Positions 17,193 through 21,342 of a stretch of DNA of 21,342 bases are shown here, in pieces. Position 1 is the stretch's first letter; the number at the start of each line of letters is the position of its first letter. Location: positions 1-21,342 of the IMG/VR virus record IMGVR_UViG_3300025141_000924. One strand, 5' to 3'. The notes under the pieces were generated by a model. The model was not told where the DNA came from. It did no database searches and saw nothing but the letters and a program-made list of their open reading frames with translations. The DNA comes from a virus. The position numbers and the translations under genes are program-made.

Positions 17193-17960
17193 ATGTCAAT
17201 CGATATGGAGCTTATGCGCCGCAAGCTCGCAACTTTGCGCGGTGAAACTAAAAGTGATTCTACCTCTATTTGGTTCAGACCAGATGAAGGAGACACGGAT
17301 ATTCGGATCATCCCGACAAATGATGGTGATCCGTTGAAGGAAATGTTCTTTCACTATAACGTTGGAGATCATAAGGGCGGTGTCCTTTGTCCCAAGCGCA
17401 ATTATGGAGAACAGTGTCCCATTTGCGAATTCGCTTCCCAGCTATGGCGAGAAGGAAGCGACAACAACGACGAGGAGAGCAAAAAGCTTGCAAAGTCACT
17501 CTTTGTGCGCACCCGCTATTTCAGCCCCGTAGTTGTTCGTGGTCGAGAAGATGAAGGGATTAAGGTATACGGCTACGGTAAGACCGCGTACGAACTCCTT
17601 CTCGGCTACATTCTTGATCCTGAGTACGGTGACGTGACGGATATTGAGGAGGGTACTGATATTACCCTCACGTATACGAAGCCCACCAAGCCAGGAGCAT
17701 ACCCCCAAACAAGTCTGAAGATGCGTCGAAACACCTCTCCTCTATTGAGTGATGTGGAAGCGACACCCGCCCTCCTTGATCGCATGCCAGATTTCGATAC
17801 GCTCTTTGAGCGTTTGAGTTCTGCGCAAGTCGACGCAATTCTTGATGAACAACTGGCCGGCGATGGTAGTGCCGAGAGCCGATCATCGGAAACCACTAAG
17901 TATGCTGGCACGCAAACTAGTGAAGTAGACCGCGCCTTCAATGAACTGATGAGCGGTTAG
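17193..17960 (+). CDS. gp32: Single-stranded DNA binding protein (gp32-like)
   Basis: Coats single-stranded DNA during replication and recombination and recruits partner proteins. The 255 residues are somewhat shorter than T4 gp32 (301). The N-terminal arm (MELMRRKLATLRG) is basic, as needed for cooperative binding. A zinc site is visible: H54, C66, C75 and C78, in nearly the spacing of T4 H64, C77, C87 and C90. The core follows with aromatic residues likely to stack on bases (WFRP, RYFSPVVVR, YGYGKTAYELL). The tail is acidic and Ser-rich and ends VDRAFNELMSG, the usual ending of T4-like gp32 that contacts the replication machinery. It has its own promoter, an AAAGGAGAAA site and a terminator behind it, so it is probably made at high level and independently. 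Confidence 0.92.
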   Translation: MSIDMELMRRKLATLRGETKSDSTSIWFRPDEGDTDIRIIPTNDGDPLKEMFFHYNVGDHKGGVLCPKRNYGEQCPICEFASQLWREGSDNNDEESKKLAKSLFVRTRYFSPVVVRGREDEGIKVYGYGKTAYELLLGYILDPEYGDVTDIEEGTDITLTYTKPTKPGAYPQTSLKMRRNTSPLLSDVEATPALLDRMPDFDTLFERLSSAQVDAILDEQLAGDGSAESRSSETTKYAGTQTSEVDRAFNELMSG

Positions 17961-17979
17961 GACCCAGACTTGGCCCGCT

Positions 17980-18009
17980 GGCAGACCGGGAAAAGTCTGC
18001 CACATTTTT
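17980..18009 (+). terminator. Intrinsic terminator after the gp32-like gene
   Basis: GGCAGAC (17980-17986) pairs with GTCTGCC (17995-18001) around an eight-base loop CGGGAAAA, followed by ACA and five T (18005-18009). A competing hairpin, CAGACTT (17965-17971) with AAGTCTG (17993-17999) enclosing CCCG/CGGG, would use the same right arm. Confidence 0.8.
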
Positions 18010-18019
18010 AATTAGTTGC

Positions 18020-18048
18020 TTGACAACAGAAAAAGCATTTGATATAAT
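18020..18048 (+). promoter_or_regulatory. Perfect consensus sigma70 promoter of the ParB-like/Dam/recombinase operon
   Basis: TTGACA (18020-18025), exactly 17 bases, then TATAAT (18043-18048), with an extended -10 TGA at 18040-18042. It sits ten bases after the T run of the terminator. Transcription should start near 18055, giving a leader of about 92 bases. A promoter matching consensus at all twelve positions suggests strong early expression by host polymerase. Confidence 0.92.
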
Positions 18049-18054
18049 AAGAAT

Positions 18055-18072
18055 ATCTTCTCAACAGAAGAT
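18055..18072 (+). other. 5'-end RNA hairpin of the early operon leader
   Basis: ATCTTCT (18055-18061) pairs perfectly with AGAAGAT (18066-18072) around a CAAC loop. It falls almost exactly at the predicted transcription start, so the mRNA would begin with a stem-loop, a known way of protecting messages from 5'-end-dependent decay. A weaker stem, AAGATCTC (18079-18086) with GAGATTTT (18103-18110), follows. Confidence 0.55.
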
Positions 18073-18146
18073 GAGTGCAAGATCTCTATCGCTACGGCCC
18101 CTGAGATTTTGAGACATAAACATGCGATACGCAAAAGGAGAAATAA

Positions 18147-19256
18147 ATGTCGACCCAACTCAAAACAGTCCCCCAACAGGCTTATATTGTTGGAACACCC
18201 ATCCGACCAGGGTTCAATGGTCAGGGACAAATCGATCTACACGATTATGCAGGAATGGCACCCCCCACGTTTGAGGGTTGCACTTTTTCTCACTTTACGT
18301 TTCTTGATTTGACTACGGTTAATATTGATACTGAAAGCTTTGCTAACCTCGGAATTCGTGAAGAATTTGAAGGAGATGATGGCAATCGTATCGACGAACT
18401 TGAAGTCTCATTTGAGAACAACGGGTTTGAAACTGTTGCGTGGCCCCCATCAATTGATGATCTTGGTGGCTTCATCGATGGTCGTGGACGTACCACGGGC
18501 GCCCTAAATCGCAGTGAGCGATGGATGCCGGTTGCAGTGTATAACCGTGTTGATTTTTCGGTTTCAAGTACTGTTACCAACGGAATCAAGGGTAACCTCG
18601 GAGGACGCCCACAGCGTAGTGCTTCGTTTCGTGACATTGTTAATGGAGCAGTTCACTTGGTCAATGAAGGTGAGCTTAAGCCAACAGTTAACGATGTTAA
18701 CAACTGGTTGAAGAAGCGTCTTGAATTGTGGAGATTCTTCAAGGCTGATTTGATCACGAAAATGCAGCAAGCTATTGTTGAAGAAAGCACGCGTGATGAA
18801 TCGTTGATTCTGCGCAAGAAGACTAGTTCGTGGCACGCGTGGATTAAGCGCAACGTTGGACTTGACGAGAAGGCTGGTGATTACGTATTGGTAAATGCGT
18901 CTTCCTCCTCGTATCAGACGTATATTCAACGTCTGTGGTGCGAGAGCATCCTTCCGGCTATCATCGACGGTTCGGATCCGGTAGATGTGATCTTCTATAC
19001 TAGTCACTATCGACCTTCAAAGGCTCGGGATGGGCTGCAAAAGTCCATTGAAAAGCTGGACCAACTGTACGACATGTCATTTAGCCTTGTCAAGAGTCAC
19101 CTCAAGAGTTCGGGTATTGATCTCGATGCAGTCTTGGCTGCTACAGGTACTCAACTTAACAGCGATAAGCCTTTCAATATCATTGGAGCATGTCCGCAGA
19201 TTGTTAGCGATCATGAATTTGAAAGCGGCAAGCTTATTGATGTGACCAGCTACTGA
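18147..19256 (+). CDS. ParB/sulfiredoxin-fold protein
   Basis: 369 residues. Residues about 50-135 look like a ParB-type domain: LTTVNID, IDELEVSFENNGFE (82-95) as the search-and-switch helix, then GFIDGRGRTTGAL (108-120) in place of the usual DG-R-R motif, and ERWMPVAVY (124-132). In bacteria such domains bind or hydrolyse nucleotides, and in phages they are often found next to methyltransferases. The C-terminal 200 residues are helical and include PTVNDVNNWLKKRLELW, a basic RKKTSSWHAWIKRN part and a VDVIFYTSH strand that I cannot place; no other enzyme motif is visible. The ATG at 18147 has an AAAGGAGAAA site. It is first in an operon with a strong promoter and overlaps the next gene (TGATG). 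A role with the methyltransferase in DNA modification, takeover of host DNA or genome upkeep is inference. Confidence 0.65.
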   Translation: MSTQLKTVPQQAYIVGTPIRPGFNGQGQIDLHDYAGMAPPTFEGCTFSHFTFLDLTTVNIDTESFANLGIREEFEGDDGNRIDELEVSFENNGFETVAWPPSIDDLGGFIDGRGRTTGALNRSERWMPVAVYNRVDFSVSSTVTNGIKGNLGGRPQRSASFRDIVNGAVHLVNEGELKPTVNDVNNWLKKRLELWRFFKADLITKMQQAIVEESTRDESLILRKKTSSWHAWIKRNVGLDEKAGDYVLVNASSSSYQTYIQRLWCESILPAIIDGSDPVDVIFYTSHYRPSKARDGLQKSIEKLDQLYDMSFSLVKSHLKSSGIDLDAVLAATGTQLNSDKPFNIIGACPQIVSDHEFESGKLIDVTSY

Positions 19257-20125
19257 TGAAGACTCCGTTACGATATCCCGGCGGCAAAAGTCGTGCTGTG
19301 AACACGTTAATGGACTACATCCCTGATGATTGTGGGGAGCTTTGCTCCCCCTTTCTCGGGGGTGGTTCGTTTGAGCTAGCTTTGGCAGCGAAGGGCGTAA
19401 AGATACACGGATACGATGCTTTTAAACCAATCGTATGGTTCTGGCAGGCACTACTAAAAGATCCTGCGAGATTAGCTCAATTGGCCGATGCGACCAAGAC
19501 CCGAAGACCGCGCAAATACGTATATCAAGGTAAAGAATGTAAAGCCCGCGGCTTGCTAAAGAAAGACTTTGAGCGATTCCGTGACGAGATCCGGTTTGCA
19601 TTGAAGATGAAGCACCCATTTACTTTTGACTCGGCTGCTAAAATATATGCCATTAACCGGAGTAGTTTTTCGGGAGCTACATTTGCTGGCGGTTTTTCCG
19701 AGAGAGCTTCTTATGCGCGATTCACAGATAGCCAAATTGAGGCAGTTAGAAACTTTAAGGTAGATAATTTTACGGTAAAGCATGCTGACTTTAAAGACTC
19801 AATGAAAAAGCATGATTGTCATTTCTACCTTGATCCTCCGTATTTCCTCTCAGGTGCAAGAAGCAAGCTGTATGGAGACGACGGAGACATGCACGAGTTC
19901 TTCCCCCACCTTGCCTTATTTAGCGAGCTAAGAAAAAGAGAGAACTGGATTTTATCGTATAATGATTGTGCTGAGATTAGAGAATTGTATCGAGATTATC
20001 AGATACATGAGGCCCAGTGGACTTACGGGATGAATAAATCAAAAAAATCTTCAGAAATAATTATTACGTGCTTGCCCCAGTGCAAGACATATGTTACAAT
20101 TGAAAACAAACAAGGAGAAGAGTAA
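19256..20125 (+). CDS. dam: DNA adenine N6-methyltransferase, Dam/D12 class
   Basis: Transfers a methyl group from S-adenosylmethionine to adenine in DNA. Motifs in order: LRYPGGKSR (residues 5-13, motif X), PFLGGGSFE (32-40, motif I, cofactor binding), INRSSFSGATFAGGFS (133-148), the catalytic DPPY (193-196, motif IV), SYND (234-237) and a C-terminal KSSEIIITCLP. The order X, I, IV is that of the alpha class to which Dam and T4 Dam belong. The length of 289 is close to Dam (278). By family, GATC would be the likely target; GATC is common in this window by eye, so the phage does not avoid it, but the target cannot be read from motifs. The start overlaps the preceding stop by one base (TGATG), giving coupled translation and little need for its own ribosome binding site. 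Confidence 0.93.
   Translation: MKTPLRYPGGKSRAVNTLMDYIPDDCGELCSPFLGGGSFELALAAKGVKIHGYDAFKPIVWFWQALLKDPARLAQLADATKTRRPRKYVYQGKECKARGLLKKDFERFRDEIRFALKMKHPFTFDSAAKIYAINRSSFSGATFAGGFSERASYARFTDSQIEAVRNFKVDNFTVKHADFKDSMKKHDCHFYLDPPYFLSGARSKLYGDDGDMHEFFPHLALFSELRKRENWILSYNDCAEIRELYRDYQIHEAQWTYGMNKSKKSSEIIITCLPQCKTYVTIENKQGEE
20072..20100 (+). promoter_or_regulatory. Probable internal promoter for the recombinase gene
   Basis: TTGCCC (20072-20077), a 17-base spacer and TACAAT (20095-20100), 9 of 12 consensus positions, with extended -10 TGT at 20092-20094. It lies inside the end of the methyltransferase gene; start of transcription would be near 20107, 20 bases before the ATG at 20127. Its architecture matches the two stronger promoters upstream. 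Confidence 0.5.
20112..20116 (+). promoter_or_regulatory. Ribosome binding site choosing the ATG at 20127
   Basis: AGGAG ends ten bases before the ATG at 20127. An in-frame ATG at 20091 would add 12 residues but lacks such a site, would overlap the methyltransferase gene, and would precede the promoter's expected start point. Confidence 0.65.
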
Positions 20126-20126
20126 C

Positions 20127-21284
20127 ATGGCCAAGAAACCCAAAACCAAAGCAGGTCGAGTGTCTATGCATGACTTGATGACCCTGGTAAATAAAAAAGC
20201 AGGGCGGAATGTTGCCCATAATCTAACCGGCGATAACCCCACCTCCGTTAAAGAATGGATCCCCACAGGCTCTCGTTGGCTTGATTCGATTATATGTAAG
20301 GGTCGAGTCGCCGGCATTCCTGTAGGAAAGGTGACGGAGATTGCTGGACTTGAATCAACAGGTAAGTCATACATGGCTGCACAAATAGCCGCTAACGCTC
20401 AGAAAATGGGCAAGCTTATCGTTTATTTTGATTCTGAGTCTGCTATCGACCCTTCATTTTTAGAGAGAACAGGGTGCGATTTAGAGCGTCTTATGTATGT
20501 TCAAGCTAGCTCCGTGGAGTTTGTGCTTGAAACTATCGAAGAATTGCTCGGAGCAACCGATGAACAATTGGTTTTTATCTGGGACTCATTGGCATTTACG
20601 CCTTCAGTCTCTGACGTAGAGGGAGACTTTAATCCTCAATCATCGATGGCAGTGAAGGCGAGAATCTTAGCGAAGGGAATGTCGAAGCTGACTATTCCTT
20701 TGGCAGATAAAAAGGCCACCCTCATTGTACTCAATCAGTTGAAAACGAACATTCCCCAGGGCCCCAATGCACGCATTGTTGCCATGACCACACCTTACAT
20801 TACGCCCGGCGGAAAGGCGATGCACTATTCGTATTCGTTGAGGATTTGGCTGACAGGACGAAAGGCAAAGTCTTCTTTTGTTACTGATGATAAAGGTTTC
20901 CGAATTGGTTCTGAGGTTAAAGTTAAGCTAGAGAAATCTCGTTTCGGAACTCAAGGAAGATCGTGTGCGTTCCGTATTCTATGGGGTACCGAAGAGATTG
21001 GTATCCGTGACGAAGAAAGCTGGTTTGATGCCATTAAAAGCTCGGAGTACCTTACTTCAGCCGGCGCATGGTACACGCTAAAGATGCCTGCGGGATACAC
21101 TAAGAAATTCCAACCTTCTAAGTGGACAGAATTAATTACAACTGACGATGAATTTAAAGCGAATGTCATACGTCTGATGAATGAAGAAGTTGTTCAGAAG
21201 TTTGATAAACGCGAAGGTTCCGCCGATGCATTTTATTCAGAGCCGGATGACTTATCACAAAAAGTGGCCCACCACCCCGTATAG
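20127..21284 (+). CDS. uvsX: RecA/UvsX-like recombinase
   Basis: Forms ATP-dependent filaments on single-stranded DNA and carries out strand exchange for repair and for recombination-dependent replication, with the gp32-like protein as partner. Walker A is GLESTGKS (residues 74-81). The strand YFDSESAID (100-108) carries the acidic residue matching RecA E96. Walker B is LVFIWDS (148-154). NQLKTN (203-208) matches the RecA glutamine switch, and TPGGKAMHYSYSLRIWL (226-242) the conserved DNA-binding loop exit. Length is 385 residues, near T4 UvsX (391). The N-terminal 25 residues are basic. The C-terminal 80 residues are charged and less conserved. It starts one base after the methyltransferase stop and is likely made both from the operon and from a promoter at 20072-20100. 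Confidence 0.92.
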   Translation: MAKKPKTKAGRVSMHDLMTLVNKKAGRNVAHNLTGDNPTSVKEWIPTGSRWLDSIICKGRVAGIPVGKVTEIAGLESTGKSYMAAQIAANAQKMGKLIVYFDSESAIDPSFLERTGCDLERLMYVQASSVEFVLETIEELLGATDEQLVFIWDSLAFTPSVSDVEGDFNPQSSMAVKARILAKGMSKLTIPLADKKATLIVLNQLKTNIPQGPNARIVAMTTPYITPGGKAMHYSYSLRIWLTGRKAKSSFVTDDKGFRIGSEVKVKLEKSRFGTQGRSCAFRILWGTEEIGIRDEESWFDAIKSSEYLTSAGAWYTLKMPAGYTKKFQPSKWTELITTDDEFKANVIRLMNEEVVQKFDKREGSADAFYSEPDDLSQKVAHHPV

Positions 21285-21293
21285 GAGAAAACC

Positions 21294-21342
21294 ATGACCA
21301 GTCTATTAACATTACTTTTAGTGGGAGCGCTCGATACTGCCG
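21294..21342 (+). CDS. Start of an unknown gene, cut by the window edge
   Basis: Only the first 16 codons are present, beginning MTSLLTLLLVGALDTA. The AGGAG at 21283-21287 overlaps the stop codon of the recombinase gene and lies six bases before the ATG, so translation here is well supported. Replication genes often follow the recombinase in T4-like phages, but these residues do not show the family. The hydrophobic LLTLLLVGAL could equally be a membrane segment or a buried helix. Confidence 0.6.
   Translation, partial: MTSLLTLLLVGALDTA

Noticed and set aside
17961-18146. tRNA or other structured RNA gene in the longest intergenic stretch
   Set aside because: The hairpins are explained by a terminator and a leader; no cloverleaf arms or conserved T-loop were found.
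20091-20126. Upstream ATG extending the recombinase by 12 residues
   Set aside because: No ribosome binding site, overlap with the methyltransferase gene, and the extra residues are not typical of the family; the ATG at 20127 has AGGAG at good distance.
21257-21285. TATAGG at 21280 as a -10 element for the last gene
   Set aside because: There is no -35-like hexamer at a useful distance, so cotranscription with the recombinase is simpler.

Overview
This window is a piece of a tailed double-stranded DNA phage genome with a contractile tail (myovirus morphology). Its relatives appear to lie among the distant T4-like phages, often found in marine or other environmental DNA. The basis is a T4-type tail set (sheath, tube, a gp26-like hub assembly protein, a gp53/LysM-type wedge protein) followed directly by T4-type replication and recombination proteins (a gp32-like single-strand binding protein and a UvsX/RecA-like recombinase). 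The host cannot be named from the sequence. Three sigma70-type promoters with extended -10 elements suggest an ordinary bacterial RNA polymerase. No host, rRNA, tRNA, CRISPR or insertion-sequence sequence was seen. All genes are on the + strand, and no gene-free stretch exceeds 300 bases; the longest is 186 bases, between the gp32-like and ParB-like genes.

Layout: (1) 1-4394, tail sheath (5' end cut by the window edge), tail tube, gp26-like protein and a small chaperone-like protein that looks reachable by a +1 ribosomal frameshift. This unit is closed by a strong hairpin terminator at 4384-4418. (2) 4462-15095, tape measure, a probable tube-initiator/baseplate protein, a gp53-like LysM protein, a 1739-residue baseplate/virion protein and a 432-residue protein of unknown function. 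(3) 15104-17160, a short family A DNA polymerase with no exonuclease domain, overlapping by ATGA with a protein that I read as a very divergent FtsZ/tubulin-fold member. (4) 17193-17960, the gp32-like protein with its own promoter and terminator. (5) 18147-21284, a ParB-like protein, a Dam-family adenine methyltransferase and a UvsX/RecA-like recombinase, behind a perfect consensus promoter. (6) From 21294, the first codons of another gene.

How the genes fit together: the tail genes follow the usual assembly order (sheath, tube, chaperones, tape measure, baseplate) and show no clear sigma70 promoter, as expected of late genes. The polymerase pair sits only 8 bases behind the last tail gene with no terminator between, so it may be read with the tail genes. 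The DNA-binding, methylation and recombination genes have host-type promoters, which suggests early expression.

Most worth checking are the +1 frameshift site at 4115-4121, the reduced polymerase with a shortened fingers region, the tubulin-fold candidate translationally coupled to it, the ParB-like plus Dam pair, and the shared promoter design. Functions come from reading motifs by eye; no database search was run.
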